64,000 nucleotides of DNA from Acidithiobacillus concretivorus (GTDB taxonomy: Bacteria; Pseudomonadota; Gammaproteobacteria; Acidithiobacillales; Acidithiobacillaceae): NCBI RefSeq assembly GCF_018853445.1, contig NZ_JABELD010000017.1:28290-92289 (forward strand). Direction: 5' to 3'. Positions 52,073 to 60,502 of this stretch are shown here, piece after piece (the stretch's first letter is position 1; each line of letters starts with the position of its first letter). Made by a program: the position numbers and the translations under genes. The notes beneath the pieces are model-generated. The model made no database searches and was not told where the DNA came from. It was given only the letters and a program-made list of their open reading frames with translations.

Positions 52073-52630
52073 ATGATGTTTAAAAAAATGATGATGGCGA
52101 CGGTTTTAGGATTGGGGCTCGCCGGTTCTACGATGGCAATTGCAGCAGATACAAGCACTTCCGCAACGGATAGTAGCGCCACAGCAGCTGCATCTACAAT
52201 CCCCGCTTTCATGTCTCCGGCTTGGGCCAAGGAGCTTTGCACAGCATGGAACAATAACCCGACGCTGACCGAAAAACTCGCGGGGTCGTGGATCAAAAAT
52301 AATGGTGGCAAAGGCTATAAAATCATGGAGGTCTCTGACTCCAGCATGAAAACCACGCCGCCTATTCAGCTCGAAATCGCCGCCAAAGACGGTAAGGCCG
52401 AATGCACCTATGGTGGCGCCATTAAGGTTGCAGACCTGAATTACAACTATGACTACAAAATGTGGGCAACGACTCATGACTGGCATCACATGGGCTCACC
52501 CGCAATGGCCATGATGTTTGGGCGCCTCAACTTCAAGGGCCCGAAAATGGAAGCCATGGAAAACATGGGTCCGTTCTCCGAGTTTCTGAAACTGGTTAAG
52601 GACGTACCCGCTACTGTTCCGGCTTCCTGA
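52073..52630 (+). CDS. Exported SCP2-like sterol-carrier-type protein (tentative)
   Basis: About 185 residues from ATG 52073, with GGAGGAG upstream. Signal peptide with a long hydrophobic run ending near 'TMAIAADTS', so it is exported, probably to the periplasm. The mature part has the SCP-2-like order: 'SWIKNNGGKGYKIMEVSDS', 'IQLEIAAKDGKAECTYGGAIKVADLNYNY', and 'AMMFGRLNFKGPKMEAMENMGPFSEFLKLV'. In the family this fold binds lipids. The hopanoid and outer-membrane lipid genes nearby make a role in lipid shuttling plausible. Family by pattern only. Divergent from the tRNA. Confidence 0.6.
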   Translation: MMFKKMMMATVLGLGLAGSTMAIAADTSTSATDSSATAAASTIPAFMSPAWAKELCTAWNNNPTLTEKLAGSWIKNNGGKGYKIMEVSDSSMKTTPPIQLEIAAKDGKAECTYGGAIKVADLNYNYDYKMWATTHDWHHMGSPAMAMMFGRLNFKGPKMEAMENMGPFSEFLKLVKDVPATVPAS

Positions 52631-52655
52631 ACACACACCGTAAAATTGTCATACA

Positions 52656-52686
52656 AAAAAGGGGGCCATCTGCTGGCACCCTTTTA
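52656..52686. terminator. Bidirectional intrinsic terminator between SCP2-like gene and gatB
   Basis: AAAAAGGG...GCCA with a short loop, then TGGC and CCCTTTTAT, an inverted repeat that ends in T-run on one strand and A-run on the other. It serves both converging transcripts. Confidence 0.8.
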
Positions 52687-52728
52687 TAATGAACGGATAT
52701 TACCCCGTAAAACCACTACTTCAAAATG

Positions 52729-54168
52729 TTATTCCGGTTTCTGGAGCCGTTCCAGCAACAAGGCATTTACCTGATCAGGATTAGCTTTACCCTGACTGGC
52801 TTTCATTACCTGGCCGACAAAAAAGCCCAGAAGCTTATCCTTACCCGCCCGGAAACCCGCAACCTGCTGGGGATTGGCAGCAATAATTTCATCGACCATA
52901 GCGGCAATGGCTGACACATCGGTAATCTGACGCAGGCCACGACTATCAATAATGGCATCAATTTCACCACCCTGGTGAAAAATTTCTTCGAATATTTCCT
53001 TGGCAATTTTCCCGGAAATAGTTTTATCTTCAATACGCTGCACCAACAGGCGTAATTTTTCGGCAGAAACCGGGCAATCCTGAATTTCGACTCCCGCTTT
53101 ATTCAAAGCTCCGAGCAAATCACCCATGACCCAGTTGGCCGCCAGCTTACCTTCCACGCCATCCGCCACACTCTCGTAGTAGTCGGCAAGATCGCGCCCG
53201 GCGGTCAACACGCCAGCATCATAGGCTGAGAGCTGATAGGCCTGCATGAAGCGTTCGCGCTTGGCATCCGGCAGTTCAGGCAGGCTCTGACGGACTTTTT
53301 CGATGCGAGCCTCCTCCAGAACCAGAGGCAACAAGTCAGGATCAGGAAAATAACGATAATCGTTGGCTTCTTCCTTGCTGCGCATCGAGCGGGTTTCATC
53401 ACGGTTGGCATCATACAGGCGCGTTTCCTGAACAATGCTGCCACCGCTCTCCAGAATATCCTTTTGGCGCAGAATTTCATATTCAATGGCTTTTTCCAGA
53501 AACCGGAAAGAATTCAGATTCTTGATTTCCGCACGGGTACCAAAAGGGGCTCCGGGACGACGCAGGGAAACGTTTGCATCACAACGGAACGATCCTTCCT
53601 GCATATTTCCGTCACAAATTTCCAGGTAGCGTACCAGCGCATGCAGTTTCTTCAAGTAAGCCACCGCTTCCGCAGACGAACGCATATCCGGTTCGGAAAC
53701 AATTTCCAGCAGTGGCGTCCCAGCGCGATTCAAATCAATACCAGTCTGCCCGACAAAAGCCTCATGCAGCGATTTACCCGCGTCTTCCTCCAGATGTGCG
53801 CGGGTGACGCCAATGACTTTCTCAGAACCATCCGCCATCTGTACCGTCAACTGCCCTTTGCCGACAACTGGCAACTCGTACTGACTGATTTGATAGCCCT
53901 TGGGCAAATCCGGATAAAAGTAATTTTTCCGTGCAAACACACTATGCCGATTCAGTTCAGCACCAATCGCCAGACTCAAAGCAATAGCTTTATCGACGGC
54001 TGCGCCATTCAAAACCGGCAATGCGCCCGGCATGGCCAGACAAACCGGACAGGTATGACTATTGGGTTCTGCACCAAAAGTCGTCGGACAGCCGCAGAAT
54101 ATCTTGGTGGCCGTGTTGAGTTGAGCATGGACCTCCAGACCGATAACCACTTCCCAGTCCATACTCAT
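52729..54168 (-). CDS. gatB: Aspartyl/glutamyl-tRNA amidotransferase subunit B
   Basis: 479 residues. Part of GatCAB, which converts misacylated Glu-tRNA(Gln) and Asp-tRNA(Asn) to the correct amides using glutamine-derived ammonia. Start '[13 protein letters not shown]', the zinc-binding 'CPVCLAMPG' and '[14 protein letters not shown]' are family signatures; the end '[21 protein letters not shown]' is the YqeY-like helical tail. ATG overlaps the gatA stop by four bases. Length normal, so functional. Confidence 0.97.
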   Translation of the reverse strand: MSMDWEVVIGLEVHAQLNTATKIFCGCPTTFGAEPNSHTCPVCLAMPGALPVLNGAAVDKAIALSLAIGAELNRHSVFARKNYFYPDLPKGYQISQYELPVVGKGQLTVQMADGSEKVIGVTRAHLEEDAGKSLHEAFVGQTGIDLNRAGTPLLEIVSEPDMRSSAEAVAYLKKLHALVRYLEICDGNMQEGSFRCDANVSLRRPGAPFGTRAEIKNLNSFRFLEKAIEYEILRQKDILESGGSIVQETRLYDANRDETRSMRSKEEANDYRYFPDPDLLPLVLEEARIEKVRQSLPELPDAKRERFMQAYQLSAYDAGVLTAGRDLADYYESVADGVEGKLAANWVMGDLLGALNKAGVEIQDCPVSAEKLRLLVQRIEDKTISGKIAKEIFEEIFHQGGEIDAIIDSRGLRQITDVSAIAAMVDEIIAANPQQVAGFRAGKDKLLGFFVGQVMKASQGKANPDQVNALLLERLQKPE

Positions 54169-55637
54169 GCCTCCCCCGCTTTCAAGTTTGGCCGTGCCCG
54201 ATGCCAGTCCGTTTCCTGTTGATATTGATGCGCTACATTTAACAATAAATCGTCAGCAAAATAATCTCCCATCAACTGCATGCCAATGGGCAAGCCGGAT
54301 TGGGTGAACCCACAGGGCAGACTAAGGGCTGGAATCCCTGCCAGATTCACAGCAATAGTATAAATATCAGCCAGATACATGGAAACCGGATCAGCGTTTT
54401 TGGCACCCAGTGCAAAGGCAGGTCCTGGCGTCGTAGGACCGACAATGACATCTACCTCAGCAAAAGCGCGGCGGAAATCTTCGCGAATCAGACTACGCAC
54501 CTGCTGAGCCTTGAGATAGTAGGCATCATAATAGCCCGCAGAAAGGACATAAGTGCCGACCAGAATACGGCGCCTTACTTCCTCACCAAAGCCTTCATAA
54601 CGGCTCTGCCGATACAAGTCATCGAGGTTTTCACCTACGCTGCTGCGATGGGTATAGCGCACTCCGTCAAAACGCGAGAGGTTACTGGAAGCCTCAGCCG
54701 GTGCCAGGACGTAATAGGTACTGACCGCATGGGGGTTATTGGGTAAGCGAATCGACTGAATGGATGCGCCTTGTCTGGCTAACTGCTCTATTCCAAGCTG
54801 CACGGCAGCAGCCACTTCCGGATCCAGTCCCTCGCCAAAAAATTCTTCGGGCACACCGACGCGCAATCCCTGCAAAGGACGATCCAGCCCTCGCAGAAAA
54901 TCACTGGCAGCGGCTGGATGACTCGTAGAATCACGAGGATCATGAGCCGCCATCGCATTCAGCAGCAAAGCACAATCCTCGGCGGAACGGGCCATCGGTC
55001 CCGCCTGATCGAGACTCGAAGCAAAAGCAATCATGCCATAACGGGAAACTCGTCCGTAGGTGGGTTTAATTCCGGTAATACCGCAAAGTGCTGCCGGTTG
55101 GCGAATGGAACCACCGGTATCTGTGCCCGTTGCCACCGGCACCAAACCCGCAGCTACCGCCGCTGCCGAACCACCAGAAGACCCTCCGGGTACCATTGCT
55201 GTATTCCACGGATTACGGACAGGCCCAAAATAGCTGGTCTCATTGGAAGAGCCCATGGCAAATTCATCCATATTGAGCTTACCCAGCATCACCATGCCTT
55301 CTGCGGCCAAACGCTCTACGACAGTGGCACTATAAGGAGCGACAAAGTTTTTCAGCATTTTCGACCCGCAGGTAGTGGGTAAATCTGCCGTACAAAAAAT
55401 GTCCTTATGGGCCATGGGCAACCCCAGCAGCGTTCCGCTTTCACCTTTTGCCAAGCGATCATCAGCCCGAGCAGCAGATTCCAGGGCAGTAGCTTCGGTC
55501 ACCGTTACAAAAGCATTCATTTCCGGGTTTAAGGTATGGATACGCTGGAGCAGGGTTTGCGTTAGCTCTCGTGCAGAGAAATCCCGTTTTTGCAGACCCT
55601 CGCGGAGTTGTCGCAGGGAAAAATCGTGGAGGTCCAA
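54165..55637 (-). CDS. gatA: Aspartyl/glutamyl-tRNA amidotransferase subunit A
   Basis: 490 residues, amidase subunit that hydrolyses glutamine. Amidase-signature catalytic triad visible: Lys78 in 'MAHKDIF', Ser153 in '[11 protein letters not shown]', and Ser177 (nucleophile) in '[12 protein letters not shown]'. '[16 protein letters not shown]' follows. Twelve bases after gatC, four-base overlap with gatB: the complete gatCAB set in one operon, downstream of mlaA. Confidence 0.97.
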   Translation of the reverse strand: MDLHDFSLRQLREGLQKRDFSARELTQTLLQRIHTLNPEMNAFVTVTEATALESAARADDRLAKGESGTLLGLPMAHKDIFCTADLPTTCGSKMLKNFVAPYSATVVERLAAEGMVMLGKLNMDEFAMGSSNETSYFGPVRNPWNTAMVPGGSSGGSAAAVAAGLVPVATGTDTGGSIRQPAALCGITGIKPTYGRVSRYGMIAFASSLDQAGPMARSAEDCALLLNAMAAHDPRDSTSHPAAASDFLRGLDRPLQGLRVGVPEEFFGEGLDPEVAAAVQLGIEQLARQGASIQSIRLPNNPHAVSTYYVLAPAEASSNLSRFDGVRYTHRSSVGENLDDLYRQSRYEGFGEEVRRRILVGTYVLSAGYYDAYYLKAQQVRSLIREDFRRAFAEVDVIVGPTTPGPAFALGAKNADPVSMYLADIYTIAVNLAGIPALSLPCGFTQSGLPIGMQLMGDYFADDLLLNVAHQYQQETDWHRARPNLKAGEA

Positions 55638-55649
55638 ATGCTGCTCCTG

Positions 55650-55937
55650 TTATTCGATGACTTTGGGGACGAGAAAAAGCCCGTGCTCGGCGGCCGGGGC
55701 ACTGGCCATCAGGCGTTGGCGTTCATCTTGATTGGAAACCTGATCCGGGCGCAGTGGCTGCTCCAGATCCAGAGGGTGCGCCATAGGTAAAACTCCCTCT
55801 GTAGGTATGGCACTCAACTCCTCAACGAGTGACATGATTTTTTCCAGTTGACTGGCCACTGCTGGCACTTCTTCCTGGGGTAGGGCCAGGCGGGCCAGAT
55901 GCGCTGTACGGCGCACTGCATCCTGATCAAAAGCCAT
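55650..55937 (-). CDS. gatC: Aspartyl/glutamyl-tRNA amidotransferase subunit C
   Basis: 95 residues from ATG 55937 (AAAGGA upstream); the longer frame is within mlaA. Shows 'RTAHLARLALPQEE' and 'LEKIMSLVEELSAIPTEGVLPMAHP', the GatC pattern. Holds the A-B interface. One base separates it from the mlaA stop. Confidence 0.93.
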   Translation of the reverse strand: MAFDQDAVRRTAHLARLALPQEEVPAVASQLEKIMSLVEELSAIPTEGVLPMAHPLDLEQPLRPDQVSNQDERQRLMASAPAAEHGLFLVPKVIE

Positions 55938-55938
55938 A

Positions 55939-56745
55939 TTAATGTATTCCTTTCGTGTTGGCGCTGGATTCATTGCCGGCCTTGGTCGTTCCAGCAGGCG
56001 GAGGTAAAGACAGACCTTCAAGCAACTGGCTTTTACTGACTACTCCGCCGCTGATCAAATACTGTTCATGCTGTTCCCAGGCATTACGCATAAACTGATA
56101 AGGATCCACTGCCTCCTGAACCATGCGGATTTTCGGACCATCCACATAGCCCGTATTAATCACACCCATGCCACTCAAGGCATATTGGGCAGGGGTACTG
56201 GTGATATAATAAGCGGGGCCGGTAAACATGACCATGGCGAGGCCCGGCAAACTCCGCAACGAACTGGGTCCATAAAAGGGTAATACCAGATAGGGCCCCT
56301 GTGGCACGCCCCAAACCCCAAGCGTCACCCCCAGGCTATTGTCGTGCATGGGTAAATCCAGCTTGTCTGCGACATCAATCAAACCACCCACACCAAAGAT
56401 GGAGTTGACCATGAAACGGCTCATATCCTCCATACCCTGTTGTACCCGACCTTGCAGAAAATCGTTAATAAAAATGTAAGGCATGCCCACGTTGGAAAAC
56501 ACGTTACTGACGCCCGCCCGGACAAAGCCCGGAGTCACCGCCTTGTAACCCGTAGATACCGGCTCAAGCACATAATCATAAAGTCCCATATTCACGTGGA
56601 ACATGGCATGATTAAAGGTTTGCAAAGGCGGCCGACCGGATCCTGACACGTCGGACCCGGGACCATTCACCGTAGCGCAGCCTGATAGTGCCAGCAAGGA
56701 ACTGGCAAAAATACCGCCGAGCAGCCAACGCCAACGAACCATCAA
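55939..56745 (-). CDS. mlaA: MlaA/VacJ-family outer-membrane lipoprotein
   Basis: 268 residues. Signal peptide and lipobox (ALSGC) place it as a lipoprotein. 'LQTFNHAMFHVNMGLYDYVLEPVSTGYKAVTPG' and 'GVWGVPQGPYLVLPFYGPSSLRSLPG' are the MlaA signatures. MlaA removes phospholipids from the outer leaflet of the outer membrane and hands them to MlaC, keeping asymmetry. The stop/start overlap with the preceding MlaC-like gene (4 bases) confirms their link. Proline-rich tail is normal. Confidence 0.93.
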   Translation of the reverse strand: MMVRWRWLLGGIFASSLLALSGCATVNGPGSDVSGSGRPPLQTFNHAMFHVNMGLYDYVLEPVSTGYKAVTPGFVRAGVSNVFSNVGMPYIFINDFLQGRVQQGMEDMSRFMVNSIFGVGGLIDVADKLDLPMHDNSLGVTLGVWGVPQGPYLVLPFYGPSSLRSLPGLAMVMFTGPAYYITSTPAQYALSGMGVINTGYVDGPKIRMVQEAVDPYQFMRNAWEQHEQYLISGGVVSKSQLLEGLSLPPPAGTTKAGNESSANTKGIH

Positions 56746-57395
56746 TTTTTACCGCTCGCGTACTGAGCGATTTGCGCTTTTAAGTGCGCAATCAGCGCCG
56801 GAAATCCCTTACTTTTTATGGTTTCGTTGTATTCAGAACGCTTCAGGGACAAATCACTGACCCCGTCGGCAACCACATTCACAATACGCCACTGGCCATC
56901 CTGTTGCTGGAGCAGGTAATCAAAACGATGGACCTTACCATTGCGCATGGTCAGCGTACTGAATACGCCCTCAGTTCCGGGCTGCATGGTTTCACTATTG
57001 ACGACCGCAAAATGCTCGCCTTCATAATTGTCAAAACGGGCCGCATAAGTGGCTGCAGTATAGTCCGCCAACACACCTACAAATTGTTTTTGTTGCGCGG
57101 GTGTCAGTTTGGACCAGTGGCTACCCAGAGTCAGGCTGGCAATTTTGTCAAAATCATAAACCTTCCCGACCACCGGAGACACGACGGCATAACGGCCCTG
57201 ATAACCCATTTTGCTGCCGCCCTGCATGGCTTTCAGCAAGGCTGCATCGAGCGTGTCAATAGTGGCTTTTGGCGTCACCGCGTTGGCTGGCGCAGCCGCC
57301 GAAGCTGGCGCGGCAATAGCAGCTGAGGCTGAAATCATCGGCGACATGGACAAAGCCACTACCGCCGAAAGCAGCACGGCATTTCTCATAAGCAT
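56742..57395 (-). CDS. hpnM: MlaC-like/HpnM periplasmic phospholipid carrier
   Basis: 217 residues with a signal peptide ending near 'SASAAIAAP'. Toluene-tolerance (Ttg2) domain: 'YQGRYAVVSPVVGKVYDFDKIASLTLGSHWSKLTPAQQKQFVGVL' and 'YLLQQQDGQWRIVNVVADGVSDLSLKRSEYN'. In hopanoid loci this gene is called hpnM. Carries lipids between MlaA and the inner membrane, in partnership with the RND-type HpnN. GGGAGG before ATG. Confidence 0.88.
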   Translation of the reverse strand: MLMRNAVLLSAVVALSMSPMISASAAIAAPASAAAPANAVTPKATIDTLDAALLKAMQGGSKMGYQGRYAVVSPVVGKVYDFDKIASLTLGSHWSKLTPAQQKQFVGVLADYTAATYAARFDNYEGEHFAVVNSETMQPGTEGVFSTLTMRNGKVHRFDYLLQQQDGQWRIVNVVADGVSDLSLKRSEYNETIKSKGFPALIAHLKAQIAQYASGKN

Positions 57396-57435
57396 AAAAC
57401 CTCCCTGTTAGCCTGTTTGGACGGCCGATCGCTTA

Positions 57436-58539
57436 TTATCGTTCAACCCGTAACGGGAAAACCGGATGATCGGATCCCTGTGAAGGGGGAATGGTTGGCA
57501 TATCCGGGGCCATAGGACCTTTCGTACGCGGCCCACGTAAGGCCACTTTAAGGGCCCGCAAGGGGTGCGCAAACGTGTCATTGACCGCTGTCGGTTCAAA
57601 ACCGGAATGAACCTGACACTGATCGCACTTGCGGTTAACCCCAACGCCGTATTGATCCCAGGGCGTCGTTTCCATCATTTCCTGATAGGTCTGCGCGTAA
57701 CCTTCGCTCACCAACAGGTAGCAAGGTTTCTGCCAGCCAAAAATATTGCGGGTGGGGTTTCCCCAAGGCGTACATTGGTAATTCTGGTTGCCCGCCAAAA
57801 AGTCCAGAAACAGACTGGACTGATTGAACGTCCATTTCGCCTTGCGCTCCTTACCAATACGAAAAATATCCCTGAACAACTGCCGGGATGCGCGCCGTTG
57901 AATAAATACTTCCTGCTGAGGGGCTCGCTCATAATTGAAGCCGGGAGAGATCGTCACGCCCTCTACACCCAAGGCCTTGCAATCATCCAGGAAATTAGCC
58001 ACTTCTTCCGCACCTTCACCCTGAAAGAGGGTGCAGTTCACGGTTACCCGAAAGCCTTTTTCAACCGCTTCGCGGATAGCCACTGCTGCCCGCTGGTAGG
58101 TCCCCGGTTGACAGACTGAATCATCATGGCGGTGTTCATTACCATCCAGATGAACAGAAAATGTCAAATACGGAGAAGGCGTATAATCATCCATACGTTT
58201 TTTCAACAAGAGCGCATTGGTGCACAAGTAAACGAAGCGTTTGCGTTCTACCAAACCCTTCACCACTTCCGGCATATCCTTGTGAATCAATGGTTCTCCG
58301 CCGGCAATGGAAATAATAGGCGCCCCACATTCTTCTGCTGCGCCAATGCATTCTTCCACCGACAAGCGTTTATCCAGAACATCATCTGGGTAATCGATTT
58401 TTCCGCAACCCGCGCAGGCCAGATTACAACGAAACAACGGCTCCAACATCAGGACCAAAGGATAACGCTTACGCCCCCGCAATTTCTGCGAAACAATATA
58501 GCGACCTACCTTATAGCTCTGAATTAAAGGAACACCCAT
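57436..58539 (-). CDS. hpnH: Adenosyl-hopene transferase HpnH (radical SAM)
   Basis: 367 residues. Radical-SAM motif CNLACAGC (CxxxCxxC) in 'FRCNLACAGCGKIDYP', with 'SIAGGEPLIH' (GGE) and a SPASM-like Cys group 'NRKCDQCQVHSGFEP'. HpnH adds a 5'-deoxyadenosyl group to diploptene, the first step of extended hopanoid (bacteriohopanepolyol) synthesis, in the cytoplasm near the membrane (established for hpnH). Normal length and all motifs are present. Followed by hpnM after 40 bases. Confidence 0.95.
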   Translation of the reverse strand: MGVPLIQSYKVGRYIVSQKLRGRKRYPLVLMLEPLFRCNLACAGCGKIDYPDDVLDKRLSVEECIGAAEECGAPIISIAGGEPLIHKDMPEVVKGLVERKRFVYLCTNALLLKKRMDDYTPSPYLTFSVHLDGNEHRHDDSVCQPGTYQRAAVAIREAVEKGFRVTVNCTLFQGEGAEEVANFLDDCKALGVEGVTISPGFNYERAPQQEVFIQRRASRQLFRDIFRIGKERKAKWTFNQSSLFLDFLAGNQNYQCTPWGNPTRNIFGWQKPCYLLVSEGYAQTYQEMMETTPWDQYGVGVNRKCDQCQVHSGFEPTAVNDTFAHPLRALKVALRGPRTKGPMAPDMPTIPPSQGSDHPVFPLRVER

Positions 58540-58646
58540 AATATCAATACCCCCACCTGATGGCTGTCAAGCCCGTGAACAAATAACAACATTATTGGCC
58601 TAAGTATAACATACCAAAGCGTATGCGGGACAAGCACACCGAAAAA

Positions 58647-59489
58647 TCAGGCGGCTTTCCCTCGGGAAAGAAAGAAAAACAGTATATTGGCAATACGCGG
58701 TGCCAATTTTGGACGCAGCAAACGGGCATCATAAGCAGCAAAACGGCGTGCGTTTTCGGCCCGGCATAATGCGAGCAACTGTGTCAGGTTAATGTCGCTA
58801 CTCACCTGTTCATGACCAGTCATGGTAAAATTTTCATCCTGATGGTCATTCAGGCCCCTTGCCGTTTGAATCCGCGCCCAGGCTTGCATGCTGATGACCT
58901 GGATACGGTGATATTCCAGAACAATTTTTTTCCAGAACGGCAGGCGCCGACGGTGCCACTTTAACCAGTTGATGAAAAAAATGATGTGTCGCGCTTCTTC
59001 CTGCATGACCGGCTCAAATATCTTGACCAACTCAGACGGAAAAAAACCCGAGTTTTTGGCCGCAGCAAATAGTCCAAAAGCAAAATAGGAGTCCAGACAT
59101 TCGCCATATCCCGTAAATAGAAACTCCCAGTAGGGATCCCGCAAGGGCGGCGGCGGCGGCGCTGGAGGTATCTGAATATTGTAATGTTTCACCAATGCCT
59201 GCAGCAATTCCGAATGCCTTTGTTCTTCCTGACCATCCAGGGCCACAGCAGCACGCACTACGGGGTCGGTTTCCCGTGCCGCCATACTCTGAACCATCCG
59301 CGCGGTGATACTTTCCGTCGCTACCGCCTCACCCCAGAAAGGCAAAGATTTAACCCGCTGTTCCGTGGCAGCATCGAGTTCCGGCCAAGGCATATTTGCA
59401 GGATCAAAATACACATGCGTATCGTGCATGAACTGACAAAACAAATCACGATGCTGCTCAGAACCCAGCTCTATGGCCATTGCCGTCAT
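58647..59489 (-). CDS. Ferritin-like diiron protein in the hopanoid cluster
   Basis: 280 residues from ATG 59489 (AGAGGGGG upstream). Two helix-pair motifs fit a diiron site: '[12 protein letters not shown]' (ExxRH) and '[11 protein letters not shown]' (EExRH), with a '[12 protein letters not shown]' helix between them. Such carboxylate-bridged diiron proteins are oxygenases or oxidases in some pathways. Its place between hpnH and the HpnL-like gene, ATGA-coupled to the latter, points to a step or a protective role in hopanoid modification. Exact reaction unknown. Confidence 0.8.
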   Translation of the reverse strand: MTAMAIELGSEQHRDLFCQFMHDTHVYFDPANMPWPELDAATEQRVKSLPFWGEAVATESITARMVQSMAARETDPVVRAAVALDGQEEQRHSELLQALVKHYNIQIPPAPPPPPLRDPYWEFLFTGYGECLDSYFAFGLFAAAKNSGFFPSELVKIFEPVMQEEARHIIFFINWLKWHRRRLPFWKKIVLEYHRIQVISMQAWARIQTARGLNDHQDENFTMTGHEQVSSDINLTQLLALCRAENARRFAAYDARLLRPKLAPRIANILFFFLSRGKAA

Positions 59490-60499
59490 AAAACCCCCTC
59501 TTTCCCGGTTGAAACCTGTAACCACCTTCGCCGCATATAATGACTTTCTGATGCAGCCCATGACAAGAGGACCGGAACACCCAGAAATAGTTCACGCAAA
59601 CGTCGGGCCAAAGCATAAGCCAGGGCCAGATCTGGACCGATACCGACTACCGCTCCAAACAGCATGAAACCGCCCTCCTGAATCCCAATGCCTGCCGGCA
59701 CCACAAATGCCACACTACGCAAAGCCTGTCCCAGACTTTCGAGGAGCAAGGCCGCCCAGAAAGGCACCGGATGGTGCAGCAGCCAAAAAGTAAAAACAAC
59801 CTCAAGAGTGCCCGCAAAAAGCCCGGCTAATTGCCAAAAGTTGGCCACTAGCAAAGCGCGTCCCTTGTCGTAAAAACTCCGGATTTCCGCATCCAAAAGG
59901 TGCGGATCGCCGATAATCCCCATAAGATCATAACCACCAAGCATGCGTTTACTGATGTTCTGCACCAGCGAGAACAAGCCTTTATGTTTTTGCAGCCAGA
60001 AAAAAATAACCAGCACCGGAATCGACAGGAAAAGAAACCCCAGAACTTCGAAAACCAGGAGGTGATTGCTGACTGCGAACAGCAACACCACCACGCCCAG
60101 CAAAGCAAACAAGAACTGACTCATCAGAGTCAAAGTGATCTCAACCATGACACTGGCACCAGCCACATAGGGCGAAACACCGGATTGACTGAGCATTCGG
60201 ATTCCCAGCAGTTCACCACCTATCCGTGCTACCGGCAATAAACCGTTCACCGATTCGCGAATCAGGGCCAGCCATAACAAAAACCCAAAGGAGGCACGCG
60301 CCTTGCCGCGTAACAGCCACTTCCAGCTCAAGGTATCCAGAGCCAGCGGCAGCAAATGAAAAGGGAGCAACCAGAGCAGTCCCCAGCCAGCCACGGCGAG
60401 TACCGCCATAATCTCGGCAAAACCGGCATGCTGCACCAGATAAACAGCCAGGGCCAGACCCAGCAGTCCAGCGAGCAGAATGAACATTTTCTGTTTCAA
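59486..60499 (-). CDS. hpnL: HpnL-like polytopic membrane protein
   Basis: 337 residues, hydrophobic throughout with about 8 membrane segments. Resembles the HpnL/lysylphosphatidylglycerol synthase-type (UPF0104) fold: '[18 protein letters not shown]' and '[25 protein letters not shown]' are the conserved loops. HpnL is linked to hopanoid clusters with an unclear role, perhaps flipping or modification. Start TTG 60499 or ATG 60487. Four-base overlap with the ferritin-like gene and three-base gap to hpnN. Confidence 0.88.
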   Translation of the reverse strand: MKQKMFILLAGLLGLALAVYLVQHAGFAEIMAVLAVAGWGLLWLLPFHLLPLALDTLSWKWLLRGKARASFGFLLWLALIRESVNGLLPVARIGGELLGIRMLSQSGVSPYVAGASVMVEITLTLMSQFLFALLGVVVLLFAVSNHLLVFEVLGFLFLSIPVLVIFFWLQKHKGLFSLVQNISKRMLGGYDLMGIIGDPHLLDAEIRSFYDKGRALLVANFWQLAGLFAGTLEVVFTFWLLHHPVPFWAALLLESLGQALRSVAFVVPAGIGIQEGGFMLFGAVVGIGPDLALAYALARRLRELFLGVPVLLSWAASESHYMRRRWLQVSTGKEGVL

Positions 60500-60502
60500 A
60501 GT

